Part shown: in pieces, positions 45,526 through 57,662 of the stretch
Position numbering within the stretch: position 1 is the stretch's first letter
How the letters are laid out: the number at the start of each line of letters is the position of its first letter
From: Lantana camara
Taxonomy: Eukaryota > Streptophyta > Magnoliopsida > Lamiales > Verbenaceae
Length of the DNA: 64,000 bases
Direction: 5' to 3'
Assembly: GCA_037501455.1 (NCBI GenBank)
Contig: CM074861.1
Span: 94,341,001-94,405,000, forward strand
Position numbers and translations under genes: made by a program
Notes under the pieces: model-generated
What the model was told of the DNA's origin: nothing
Databases searched by the model: none
The model's input: the letters and a program-made list of their open reading frames with translations, nothing else

Positions 45526-46960
45526 TGTAACGACCCAATTTTTCAGTCGTGTAGCATGACGTATGTGTTTATCAATTTGCGAGAATTAATTCTTTATAAG
45601 TGTTTTATATATTTTATCATATCTTAAGTTAATTAATATTTAATATGTGTGAATTATTTCACATTTATATTTTAATGTACTAATATTAATTATATTTTAA
45701 ATCTGTGCACTGTCGTTTGTAATTTATAAATGAATTTAAATTTTGTTAATCATTATGGAATATTATGAATTTATAAATGCATTGCTCATGAGTGTTATAA
45801 ACACGCATCGTTCTTATATGATTTGATATCAAAATTTCATGAAAATTTAATATGTTGGAGATATACGTGTCATGAATATGAATATATGCTCGTTTCATAT
45901 TTTCAGATTCATTTGTATTAGTTTCGAATTTATTTTGTTTTTGGAATCCAAATCGGGGGCTAACGAGCAATTAGCGCACCCTTACTTCCGTATGCGATAC
46001 CTTGAGCTAGGAAACTCGAATTCAAGTTTTGTCAACTTCGCTGAACTCGTAACAAAAATTTGAGTTTTTTCCAAAGTTATTTGAACCTCCGAAATTCAAC
46101 CGAAAACTGCTACATTCGTCAAAATTGCCACAGCTCACTAAAATGGCCATAACTTTCTCAAACCTTGACCAAATTAACCATGGTTTGATTCCTTGGAACC
46201 GTAACTCAACCCTCTAACAGTCCTTAATTAGCCTAAAGTGAACTATCCCCCACACTTAGAGAAATATCAGTCAAAACCCCTGCTCTCCAGAAAATCCCGT
46301 AACCCTTGTGCACCTTGGAGATTCAAGCTCAAATCTCTTCCATCTTCCATACAATCCACAAGGTGAGTTTAGGGTTGTGACATACATTTAATATGTGTCA
46401 TTTTAAGCTATGCATCCCCAATTTTGAGCATGCTTTCATGGGATTTTGAAGAGATGATGAAATACTTAGGTTAATGTTATTTTGTTGATCTCTTTCATTC
46501 CTTGATGGATTTGGCTGATTCAAAGTATGAATATGGTTGTTTTAACTCCCTCTTTGCATTTATGGTAATGTATTATAATTGTTAAGAAAATTGCATGGAA
46601 TGATCTTCTTCTACTCCCTCACGATATGAACTGCTACTGCTGTGTTTGGGACTGTTCTTGCTATCATTTGCTGCTCCTTTTTGCCTTGTTTGTTGCTTGT
46701 TTGTTGGTTATTTTGTGCTTGAGCTTGTGCCCTGTTTTTATGATGTTTTGCCCTTGTTTTTCAGCCTGAACTGCTGCGTCTGCTGCTGCTCTTTTTTCTT
46801 ATTTCTTGGTTGTCCGTTTTCAGTTAAATGGTAGGAGTTTTGAGCAAGTTTTGTTGCTGAATGACTGCCTTAGTTGCTACTACCTGCTGCTGCGTTTTTC
46901 TTACATTTGAAACAGGGGAATCGAACATGTTTGCTGTTGTTTCTGCGTCTGTAATCCATC

Positions 46961-47090
46961 TCGCCGGGCGGGAGATTTATGCATGATTATTATCCAGCCG
47001 GGGACCTTACCTTGTGAGTTTCTGTAACAGTTTTTCCCTTTTACTCGGCCGGGGAGTGTGCTTGGTATTAATTACCCGGGAGGGGAGATT
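46961..47090. repeat. Palindrome cluster, CCGGC/GGGGA type (5' LTR)
   Basis: catctcgccgggcgggagat, ccagccggggacc, actcggccggggagtg and ttacccgggaggggagat occur at roughly 30-50 bp intervals in an otherwise AT-rich part of the LTR. The pattern is looser than in the other LTRs. Confidence 0.65.
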
Positions 47091-47496
47091 GGTTTAGGAG
47101 CTGTTGTGTGTTGCTGCTATGATTTTTGCATGAATTTACTCTAATGCATGTTATGTGTGCATGTGTATTACATAATTGCAAGCATGTTTGATTAGTAATG
47201 TTTGCATGCATGAGATGTTTTAAATTGAATTGTAAAGGCATGCAATATGTACGTGTATAATTATCTATAGATATATGCATGCATGTTTTAAGTTTGTAAG
47301 TGTTTGCATGCATGTTGTGTGTAAAATATAATATATATCCATGCATGTAATCTTTTGTGGGTGCATGGTTAATTAAATAAAATGCATGCATGGGTATTAA
47401 TTTTGTTTGCTCGTTGTTGTTAAATGCATGCTGCTACGTACCTATTTAGTTCATGCATAATTGTTTTATTTTGTGTAATTTGCATGGTATAGCACG

Positions 47497-47521
47497 AATA
47501 TATATATATATATATATATAT
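47497..47521 (+). repeat. (TA)n microsatellite
   Basis: About 11 TA units; the 3' LTR has a shorter, interrupted version near 54445-54465. Confidence 0.9.
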
Positions 47522-49115
47522 GTTTATTATATATTAAGTATTAATTGATTTAATTGAATTATGGAAATTAAATCGTTACCTATTTCATGTTCTTATCTAG
47601 TTTCCAATCTTGATTTGAATGTATTTAAATGTCTATTCTTTAATTGTAAACGTGTTATAGTAGGTGATATGATGGTTATGCAAAAATCTTGAATTGATTT
47701 GGTATGAAATGTGAAAGTTATGAACTTAATGAATATGAACGCTACCTTGAACGAATGAATGGCTTGTCTATATGCTCTAGATGCATTAATCGTGCACATG
47801 AACACGTTCATGACATAACATCATCTCTTTTGCATTGATATCATGTTCATTGCATGCCGTGCGTCATATTTGGTTCATTTGGAGTCTTGAGTCTCACGAA
47901 CACGTTACATTGTCTTTCTACAGTTTTCTCCAGGGCGGAGACTTGTTGGGTTCATAGGACACTTTCGAGTCTTCCTTTCTTCTTGATATTATTCGGTAAG
48001 AGGTATGCAGGTGGGTTTCTCTGCTATTTAGTTAAACAACCCTATATACTTCCAATGTGCAAAGATTTCGACCAAAAATTATTATATGTATATAGAGTCG
48101 TTTCAAGAGTAAATGATTGCAACGTAAAGCCTTTATTTTATGAACCCTACCAAATGTTTTGGCAAGAATGAATGAAAAAATACACAGAATGGGGCCCAGG
48201 GACTTGATGTGAGTGGCTATCCGGGGAGGCACGGGCCGATGGTGATCTCTCACACTAGTTCCAACAGATGAACGGTGTAACCGGACCTCGTTAGGAGTTA
48301 GCGAGGAATGGACGCTGAGTGCCATCTGGGGAGACATGTAACCCATATGAAGGAGGTGGCCGGGTCTTGCTAACCCGTCCACCAACTGGAGGAAGAAGGT
48401 GTAAATGATAATGAATGTGCACGAAAGAATGTAATACATGAAAAGAAAGAAAGAAAGAATGTTTAATGAATTACACAAGGTGTTGGTTGGAGATAATGCA
48501 CGCCCACTCATCGGGCCACAAATGACCTAATGATAATTGGTTGTTATAATCCCTTTTGATGAATTCTTTATTTCACCCATTTGGGAAATGCTTTAAAAAC
48601 CTCATTTGGGATTATAACTTGCATGTGAATGTTTAAATAATGTCTTATATAATACATATGCCCTGTTTTATACCCACCAGTCTCTTAAAGACTGAACCCG
48701 GTTTGTTTTCACTTTCTTTGCAGGTTTGGAGTGTTAGGCTTGGTTAAGGGTGGGTCACTTCATATGCATTTTGTAACTTGATTGAATTTTCAAGAATGGA
48801 CAAATGTTATGACTATGATTATGATCATGCAATTATGTTTATGTTTGAATTTTCAGGAAGAGGTCCTTATGCTAGTTGAACCAGTTCTTTTGCTTGAATT
48901 GGTACTGAATGGTATGCTATGCTTCCGCATTTGGCATTTATCTTTGTTCTTTATGATTTGGTTGCGAAGGTCTATTTCCCACCTAGCTTTATGAGTGAGT
49001 GAGTCCCCGTTCGCTGTGAGCTAGGTTCATATATGGATTTTCCATTTCACATTTGGATCGGGCTCATAGTACGGGGGATGTGGCGCGTTCCCGGTTGGGG
49101 CGCTACATCCTTGAG

Positions 49116-49128
49116 TGGTATCAGAGCC
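49116..49128 (+). other. Primer-binding site, large gypsy element
   Basis: TGGTATCAGAGCC, exact match to the initiator tRNA-Met type, eight bases after the LTR end. Confidence 0.92.
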
Positions 49129-52100
49129 CGATTGTAAAACCAGTGTTCTTGTGTCGTGATTAAGTCAGTATAGGTCGTACGGCTTAGGAACTACGTGATA
49201 ATGTGTGCATTGCATCGATTTTGAGCATGGAATTGTCTTTCCTTTTGAATCTTGTTGAATTACCTGTTGCATTCTTATATTGGATCTGTGCCTTTCATAT
49301 TGAATATGTGCCATGGGCATGCAATAATCGCATGTATATATCTTTGAAATGAGTTATGATTTACAGGTTATGAAGATAATATCAAACCACGACCAAGTTC
49401 TATGATAAAGATGATCTATTATAAGTTCTTCCTGAGGCATGGAAGATATGAAGGATGCACCGAGGAGGTTCGACTTTGGAAATGCAATGGAAGAGGAATA
49501 CTTGGTGAAATAAGGGTTGATCAAGGGATGGTGGTGACTTAGAAGGTCGACATATGTGGATCTACTACATAGGGCGCTTTAATTGGATTCAACGGGATCG
49601 TTCAACCTAATGAATGAAGTGAATGAACCTTGAAGGTATATTGGTTCAGAGTTCGGATCTTTGAAGAGGTATTGATAATTAAGAGGAGTCAAGGTAAAAT
49701 GGGTCCGATAAGGGTTATGCACCAAGGGTCGACAAAGAAGGATTTCTAACTAAACTTAGTGATTAAGAATTTAGTTTATAGAAGCCAAGATCAGGAAGAG
49801 TTTGAATTCGGGTGATCTGGATTTCGACTAAGATAGAAACGAGTCGGGAAGGGATTAGAAGGAGCTAAGTAACATGGTGAGTACATGTTCGTGGAAGGTA
49901 ACAATACTAAGGACAAGATTTGAGTTCATTTCCCAAACTCAAGTTGAATTATCGTGTTGTGAGGTTGAATTGGAAAATATGGAGTAATAAATGTATACGA
50001 TAAAGAAAGGCAAAGACTCTTTGCAAGGAAATCATGAACTCAACTATAAGCAATTGGGAAACAAGTTTAATTCACCAATCTAAACTCATAAAGGATAAGT
50101 TGGAAGCTTGATCTGGGTGACGACTAGAAGTAGTGGTTAATCTTGTAAGAGAGTTTGGGCAATGTTGAAGGTTTGATTCCCGAGATGAAATTGGATGCTA
50201 ATCCCTTGGATGTAGAAGATTTTGGAGATCAAGAAATTTCAATTCCAGACCGGGGAAAATATAAGTTGATGTACGAAGAGGCATAGGAATCTTGAAGACC
50301 GTGGGAAAAACGAGGAGGAATCAGCAAGTCAAAGTAAGCTGTGATTAGAGAAACGAGGACAAGCTACCCAGCTAATAGCTTGCCATCTTGGTAACAGGTT
50401 CAAGACATTCATAGCACGTGCATCATACTTTGTATCAAATTATTTAAATTTTCCTTTCTTATACTTGTGCGTGTATCTTTATTTGATTTCATTGCCTTAA
50501 TGTGTTGCATATTAAATTGTTGCAAGTGCGCCATGTGCATCGTCATTTTAACCCGACATGCATTCTAGTGTTTAGTTGACAGGAAGTTCCTTCACCACAT
50601 CTATCAAGTATCATTTCAACTGAGTCCCATGCAAATTTAGATGAAAAGATATAATGGGGTTGCACATTACAAGGGAGATGTTGTCAGGAAAAATAAAGAA
50701 CTTTCAGTAAGGGAACAGGTTAATGGAAATAGGATTTCGGAAAGAGAAACGAGACTAGAGTTGGCTTCGGAGTGTTCGGACTGAATAAGAATAGAGAAAG
50801 GAGTCCCGTACCTCAAGAGGAATTGAAAGGCAAAATCTTCGGGTTGCCTTTTGGATTAAAGTTCTATCTAAAGGAAAAATTGCTTATCAAGAATTTCGAT
50901 GAAGGAAGGATTGAGGGAGTTCGACATGTAAGGGTAGAAAATTTAAAGGGGAGAACATGGCTAAGAGATAAATTGGAAGATTGAAGTTGTGCCCAAAAAA
51001 ATATTTTTGTAGGAACAACGGAATTGCAAATTAAGGAAGACCTGGAGGTTCCAATGGTGGTGATCGGAAATGAATAAAACGACTTTAATGGTCAAACTAT
51101 CAAAATAAGAGTTAAGTTGCTAGGTTAGGTCGAAGTTTATGGCGAGGTATAGAGGAGTTGATGGAATTATGTATGAGCTTCGGGGAACTCCTAAATCAGT
51201 GTTGACAAGAGGAAGCTGAATCAAGTTATCATATAAAGGGGATGGTGTCAATCAAGATTAATCTAATGAAGTACAAAGGGGGTTCAACGAAGACAATATT
51301 ATTAAGTCATCGGTTATTCCCATGGTAATTCGGAAGGAAATTTAAGAAGAAACCAAACCGAAAAGGATGATCAATGGAGGATTTACATCAAACTTCAAAA
51401 ATCATCAAGAACATTCTATCTTCGATTCAAGAAATGTGGGGCCAAATACCAAATATAACCTTAAGGAGTCAAAGAGAATGATTGGATAACATGAACGGAA
51501 GATGGGAAAGGATTCGTGTTGAGAGAGACGATAATGATAAATATCTCAAGGTCGGGATTGAATCGCCAAGGTAGTCAAGAGTAGTTATCCTTGAGGACAT
51601 GTTAGACTCCAATATGGGTAAAGATAGTAGCTATGGACCTAACTTTGGGACGGATGGTCCAAGGGTATACGGGGAGGTCAAAGCTCGGTTATTTAAACGA
51701 GTTGGTCTGGCTGAATGAAGGTTATGGGAAATGATAAAAGATCGAAGAGGATTAGAAACAGTAAAGGTCAGAAGGGTATCAAAAAAATAATATTCGAAAA
51801 GAATCTATCATGGCTTCACCGGGGCATACTGAAGAAATTAAAGACAAGTCAAGCTCTGCACTCACTTTCAAGGCAGATTATGCATTGTACAATAAAACTC
51901 TCAACTCCAAATTTCTTTACCTTAGTGAACGGTACATGAATCATCCATGACACATGCATACATGCAAATCTAATTTAAATAATTTTGATACCATGTGCTT
52001 TAATCGCTTATCGTATTAAATTGCTTTATGTAATTGATGATAGCTACGAGTGATACTTAGTACCTGGCCTTGTGTGAATTATGTGGCTTTCATTGTCATA

Positions 52101-52199
52101 AATGATGTGTGACACTTCCTTTTTGTAATTGTTCTTTAATGTAACTATTTTATGTTGTGGGGCTCGGGAGTATCGGAGACTCCCTTGTATTGTTGTTGT

Positions 52200-52345
52200 T
52201 AGAGAGAGGGGGTTCTCTTATTGTTGTTTGAGAGACGGGGTTCTCTCATTGTTATTGGAGAGACGGGGTTCTCTCATTGTTGCTCGAGAGACGGGGCTCT
52301 CTCCTTGTTGCTTGAGAGAGACAGGGAATCTCTCATTGTTGTTCG
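52200..52345 (+). repeat. Hairpin minisatellite just before the purine tract
   Basis: Five imperfect units of about 30 bp, each built as gagagacggggttctctc plus a cattgttgtt-like linker. Each unit is self-complementary (gagaga with tctctc) around a ggggt loop. The array ends about 30 bp before the polypurine tract. Confidence 0.85.
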
Positions 52346-52377
52346 GACTAGTAGTGAATCCGAGGACGGATTCCTTT

Positions 52378-52389
52378 AAGGGGGAGAGG
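52378..52389 (+). other. Polypurine tract, large gypsy element
   Basis: aagggggagagg immediately before the 3' LTR start; it primes plus-strand synthesis. Confidence 0.88.
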
Positions 52390-55217
52390 TGGTAACGGTC
52401 CAGTTTTTCAGTCGTATAGAATGATGTATGTGTTTATCAATTTGCGAGAATTAATTGTTTATAAGTGTTTCATATATTTTAATTTTATATATAAAATGCT
52501 AAATAATCATATCTTAAGTTAATTAATATTTAATATGTGTGAATTAGTTCACATTTATATTTTAATGTACTAATGTTAATTATATTTTAAATCCGTGCAC
52601 TGTAATTTGTAATTTATAAATGAATTTAAATTTTGTTAATTATTATGGAATATTATGAATTTATAAATGCATTGCTCATGAGTGTTATAAAGGCGCATCG
52701 TTCTTATATGATTTGATATCAAAATTTCGTGAAAATTTAATATGTTGGAGATATACGTGTCATGAATATGAATATATGCTCGTTTCATATTTTCAGGTCC
52801 ATTTGTATTAGTTTCAAATTTATTTTGTTTTTGGAATCCAAATCCGGGTCTAACGAACAATTAGCGCACCCTTGGTTCCGTATGTGATACCTTGAGCTAG
52901 GAAACTCGGATTCGAGTTTTGTCAACTTCACTGAACTCGTAACAAAAATTTGAGTTTAATGAACTTAGCCTTATATTTTTCCAAAGTTATTTGAACCTCC
53001 AAAATTCAACCGAAAACTGCTACATTCGTCAAAATTGCCACAGCTCACTAAAATGGCTATAACTTCTCAAACCTTGACCAAATTAACCATGGTTTGATTC
53101 CTTGGAACCGTAACTCAACCCTCTAATAGCTCTTAATTAGCCTAAACTGAACCAACCCCCACACTTAGAGAAATATCAGCCAAAACCCCTGCTCTCCAGA
53201 AAATCCCATAACCCCTGTGCACCTTGGAGATTCAAGCTCAAATCTCTTCCATCTTCCATACAATCCACAAGGTGAGTTTAGGGTTGTGATATACATTCAA
53301 TATGTGTCATTTTAAGCTATGCATCCCCAATTTTGAGCATGCTTTCATGGGATTTTGAAGAGATGATGAAATAGTTAGGTCAATGTTATTTTGTTGATCT
53401 CTTTCATTCCTTGATAGATTTGGCTGATTCAAAGCATGAATATGGTTGTTTTAACTCCCTCTTTGCATTTATGGTAATTTATTATGTGGTAGATGAAGCA
53501 TTTATGAGTTATCATTAATGAAATTGTTAAGAAAATTGTATGGAATGATCTTCTTCTACTCCCTCCCGTTATGAACTGCTATTGCTGTGTTTGGGACTGT
53601 TCTTGCTATCATTTGCTGCTCCTTTTTGCCTTGTCTGTTGCTTGTTTGTTGGTCATTTTGTGCTTGAGCTTGTGCCCTGTTTTTATGATGTTTTGCCCCT
53701 GTTTTTCGGCCTGAACTGCTGCGTCTGCTGTTGCTCTTTTTTCTTATTCCTTAGCTGTCCATTTTCAGTTAAATGGTAGGAGTTTTGAGCAAGTTTTGTT
53801 GCTGAATGACTGCCTTAGTTGCTACTACCTGCTGCTGCGTTTTTCTTACATTTGAAACAGGAGAATCGAACATGTTTGCTGTTGTTTCTGCGTCTGTAAT
53901 CCATCTCCCCGGGTGGGAGATTTATGCATGAGTATTACCCGGCTGGGGACCTTACCTTGTGAGCTTCTGTAACAGTTTTTCCCTTTTACCCAACCGGGGA
54001 GTGTGCTGCGTATTAATTACCCGGTAGGGGAGATTGGTTTAGGAGCTGTTGTGTGTTGCTGCTATGATTTTTGCATGAATTTACTCTAATGCATGTTATG
54101 TGTGCATGTGTATTACATAATTGCATGCATGTTTGATTAGTAATGTTTGCATGCATGAGATGTTTTAAATTGAATTGTAAAGCCATGCAGTATGTAAGTG
54201 TATGATTATCTATAGATATATGCATGCATGTTTTAAGTTTGTAAGTGTTTGCAAGCATGTTGTGTGTAAAATATAATATATATCCATGCATGTAATCTTT
54301 TGTGGGTGCATGGTTAATTATATAAAATGCATGCATGGGTATTAATTTCGTTTGCTTGTTGTTGTTAAATGAATGCTGCTACGTACCTATTTAGTTCATG
54401 CATAATTGTTTTATTTTGTGTAATTTGCATGGTATAGCACGAATATGTATTTATATATATATATGTTTATTATATATTAAGTATTAATTGATTTAATTGA
54501 ATTATGGAAATTAAATCGTTACCTATTTCATGTTCTTATCTAATTTCCAATCTTGATTTGAATGCATTTAATTGTCTATTCTTTAACTATAAACATGTTA
54601 TAGTACATGATATGATCGTTATGCGAAATTTTTGAATTGATTTGGTTTGAAATGTGAAAGTTATGAACTTAATGAATATGAACGCTTCCTTGAACGAATG
54701 AATGGCTTGTCTATATGCTCTAGATGCATTAATCGTACACATGAACACGTTCATGACATAACATCATCTCTTTTGCATTGATATCATGTTCATTGCATGT
54801 CGTGCGTCATATTTGGTTCATTTGGAATCCTGAGTCTCACGAACACGTTACATTATCCTTTGTACAGTTTTCTTCAGGGTGGAGACTCACCGGGTTCATA
54901 GGACACTTTCGAGTCTCTCTTTCTTCTTGGTATTGTTCGGTAAGAGGTGTACAGGTAGGTTTCTCTGCTATTTAGTTAAACAACCCTATATACTTCCAAT
55001 GTGTAAAGATTTCGACCAAAAATTATTATATGTATATAGAGTCGTTTCAAGAGTAAATGACTGCAACGTAAAGCCTTTATTTTATGAACCCTACCAAATG
55101 TTTTGGCTAGAATGAATGAAAGAATGCACAGTATGGGGCTCAGGGACTTGATGTGAGTGGCTATCCAGGGAGGCACGGGCCGAAGGTGATCCCTCACACT
55201 AGTTCCAACCAATGAAC
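52390..55217 (+). repeat. 3' LTR of large gypsy element, interrupted by copia
   Basis: Begins TGGTAACGGTCCAGTTTTTC and follows the 5' LTR to its position 48273, where the copia element interrupts it. It carries two insertions relative to the 5' LTR (near 52956 and 53485) and the same palindrome cluster (about 53899-54032). The missing last 834 bp should resume beyond the window. Confidence 0.92.
53899..54032. repeat. Palindrome cluster, 3' LTR copy
   Basis: catctccccgggtgggagat, acccggctgggga, acccaaccggggag and acccggtaggggag; several positions changed relative to the 5' LTR copy at 46961-47090. Confidence 0.65.
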
Positions 55218-55601
55218 TGTTGGAAAAACGGAATCAGAAAGCAGCGAAAATTTTAAAATTTTCCAACAAAAGGATCGAAACTCATAATCATGAATCCAAA
55301 TTCGTAAGGTAAAGAAACTTACTTTTCAATAATCTTTCTTGAAGCGTTTCAAGCCACCCAAGAACGCTCTTCTTGCGGTTCGATCCCCTCTCCTTGGTAA
55401 AGCTCGAATCTTTAAAAACTTCTAACGTGAAGCTCTCTAGAGATAGTCCACCAACTTGACTACAATCTAACTAGTAAGGATGCTAGTTCTCTAGTTAGTG
55501 TTTAGGCTTAACCTAGGGTTTATGTGATCTTGTAGAAAGGATGGTGTCCAACACATGAACCAAGAAGAATCGATCAATCGTTAAGGGGAGCTCGAGCTCC
55601 C

Positions 55602-55611
55602 CTATATATAG
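55602..55611 (-). promoter_or_regulatory. Copia LTR TATA box
   Basis: ctatatatag; the same sequence lies near 63748 in the other LTR. It is upstream of the predicted R region on the minus strand. Confidence 0.65.
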
Positions 55612-55933
55612 CTAGAGGGGCGGCCGAACCTAGTCCTTTTGGACTAAGGATTTGGTCCCTCTCTCTTATTACTTGATCATCAAGTAATTCCAAACCTTTA
55701 TTTTGAATTCTAATTCAAATCAACTTTTAAGAGAGCTAAAATTTCCAAAACCCTTTTGGATAATATTATACTTTATTTATTAATAATAAATAACTTATTT
55801 ATCTAATTAATTAATTCATAATTAATTAAATAGATTAATTTCTCCAGAAATAAGACTTTCATTTTAATTCAAAAATTAAACCAAAGTCTATTAAATAATT
55901 AACACATTATTTAATTAATACATAAACAATATA

Positions 55934-56002
55934 CACGTAGGATACACGTATCCACAAGGACACGTGCCAATCACGTGAACCACAAGTGTGTTTCACACGT
56001 GT
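55934..56002 (-). promoter_or_regulatory. ACGT/G-box cluster in copia U3
   Basis: Three perfect CACGTG (55961-55966, 55972-55977, 55996-56001) and two further ACGT cores (55935-55938, 55946-55949) within 70 bp, about 330-400 bp upstream of the TATA box. G-boxes bind bZIP and bHLH factors, including ABA- and stress-responsive ones. Confidence 0.6.
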
Positions 56003-57154
56003 GGAACCCTCTTGGTATGATCGACTCGTTTAATCATTTTAAAGCCTTAACTCATGTAACCAAGTTGTTGTGTGTGACCCTCTAGGTTCTCAATTCAATT
56101 AATAGTGACCCTAATTAATTAATTCACTAATTAATTAATCAGTCCACATATTAAACAACCATAGTCTAGCAACATGTGTTTAACCCCTACCTGAATTGGA
56201 ATGTCTCGATTCGATAGAACTTTTAAGTCAATGATTCATGTGAGATACATTCCTCCTACTTACTATCTCTCAACCAAGATCTAGGGTAAGGGAATAATCA
56301 GAACCCTAATAATCTGGTCTTAAAGTTGAGTGCATTTCATATCCATTTGATCTCAATCCAAGAAACCTTTTTCTTGATGTCTTGATCTATTGCCTTGGCC
56401 AAGGACTCCATATGGCATATGAATGACTTACACAATAAGAGATCACCTTGCAAATGTAAGTGTAGGTCCTTTCTTGATTCTCATTCACTTCCATGAATCA
56501 ATTGTGCAGCCCCAGTATAAGCCTTGAATCAGTTGTCTAAGGCGACACCCGTTAAAGCCTATACCTAAGACTACAGAGTTAACTCATAAAGTGACATGGA
56601 ACCTCAAGTCTAAGGATCAATTATTTACATCAATGACTCGTGAGATATTTCCTAATCTGGAAGTTTCCATTTCCTGAAATAGAAACTTCCTTTTCAATTT
56701 AGGAATCTTCTCACACGGGGCACCTCAGTGAACTTACTTGTGGAAGTAAGCACCCTCATGTATCACGCACCCTCCTTTCCAACTATACACTTTGCACCTC
56801 CATGAAACAATGTGGTCCTTCTTAAGGGCGTGATCCCAGAAGGAACCCTTAAAGAGGTCAGGTTGACCCTCCCACTGTCTGTAAGACTCATCAGCTTGGA
56901 GTATTTTACTAATCATGACTTATGTGATATAGGGCTCGTTTCATGAACCATTTCACCTAAATGGTAGAGTCCTAAAGTCATCAGGATTAGGGGAGTTCCC
57001 ATACATGCACAACTAAAGTAAACGCATACCAAACAAGAGCGTATAAAGAAGTGTTGCCTCAATTCATTATTTTATTCGAAGATTGTTTGTGATTACAATA
57101 AGGAAAAGTATATAGCGGATATAAAATCGGCTTTCTAGGGCACTATTTCTAACA

Positions 57155-57170
57155 ATCTCCCACTTGCCCG
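57155..57170 (-). other. Copia polypurine tract
   Basis: The minus strand reads cgggcaagtgggagat, directly before the 3' LTR. Confidence 0.85.
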
Positions 57171-57661
57171 TCAAAGCCATTCTAAAGCTACTCTAAGTCC
57201 CATCTTCTGAAGATGACCTTCGAAAGCTTCTTGACTAAGGGTTTTAGTAAGTGGATCTGCCACGTTCTCTGCTGATGCTACCCTCTCAGCTGATGCTACC
57301 CTCTCAATTTCTATATCTCCTCTTCTGATAATATCACGGATTAGGTGATACTTTCTCATAATGTGTTTGGTCCGTTGGTTAGATCTTGGTTCTCTTGTTT
57401 CAGCAACCGCCCCAATGTTGTCACAAAACATAGTAATGGGGTCTTTCATGCTAGGAACAACATTCAACTCTTGAATGAAGTTTCTAATCCAAATACCTTC
57501 CTTAGCTGCATCATTTGCAGCTAAGTATTCGGCTTCAGTGGTCGAATCTGCAGTGGTCGTTTGCTTGGAACTCTTCCAACTCACTGCTCCGCCGTTTAGG
57601 CATAAACTGTATCCTGACATTGACTTAAAATCATCTAAGTCAGATGCAAAGCTTGCATCGC
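57171..57661 (-). pseudogene. Copia RNase H remnant
   Basis: The frame includes [49 protein letters not shown] and [12 protein letters not shown], which are the conserved blocks of copia RNase H, and ends [17 protein letters not shown] stop at about 57664-57666 separates it from the reverse transcriptase frame. An 18-bp tandem duplication (57271-57288 and 57289-57306) adds a second RVASAE near the C-terminus. Confidence 0.85.
57271..57306 (-). repeat. 18-bp tandem duplication in RNase H
   Basis: gctgatgctaccctctca twice in a row; adds six residues without shifting the frame. Confidence 0.95.
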
Positions 57662-57662
57662 A

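Larger units (their letters stand above)
45526..49107 (+). repeat. 5' LTR (3582 bp) of large non-coding gypsy element
   Basis: TGTAACGACCCAATTTTTCAG to ggttggggcgctaca, followed by a primer site at 49116. It contains the subfamily block agcaattagcgcaccctt (near 45965), a palindrome cluster (46961-47090), a TA microsatellite (about 47497-47521) and the 3' block tagtacgggggatgtggcgc (near 49067). It differs from the 3' LTR at 52390 by substitutions and several indels, so the insertion is not recent. Confidence 0.92.
49108..52389 (+). mobile_element. Non-coding internal domain of large gypsy element (LARD-like)
   Basis: Bounded by a primer site (49116-49128) and a purine tract (52378-52389). 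Over 3.28 kb no frame longer than about 75 codons and no gag, protease, reverse transcriptase, RNase H or integrase motif is visible. The plus strand is clearly purine-biased from about 49380 to 51900, unlike the flanking LTRs. Structure and size fit a large retrotransposon derivative that depends on proteins of a coding relative. Two short frames (50772-50984 and 51715-51939) have no recognisable domain and I do not call them genes. Confidence 0.8.
55218..57154 (-). repeat. Copia 3' LTR (1937 bp)
   Basis: TGTTGGAAAAACGGAATC to ctatttctaaca on the plus strand. On the minus strand it carries a G-box cluster upstream of a TATA box, so U3 occupies about 57154-55600 and R/U5 the rest. It differs from the 5' LTR fragment (63364 onward) at several percent of positions by eye. 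Confidence 0.92.

Noticed and set aside
47068..47391. 107-codon cysteine/histidine-rich minus-strand frame, repeated at 54013-54336
   Set aside because: Present in both LTRs only because LTRs are identical by descent; repetitive atgcatg words produce the His/Cys codons.
50772..51939. Two 70-75 codon frames in the non-coding gypsy body as possible gag
   Set aside because: No knuckle, no gag motif, and purine-biased composition opens frames by chance.
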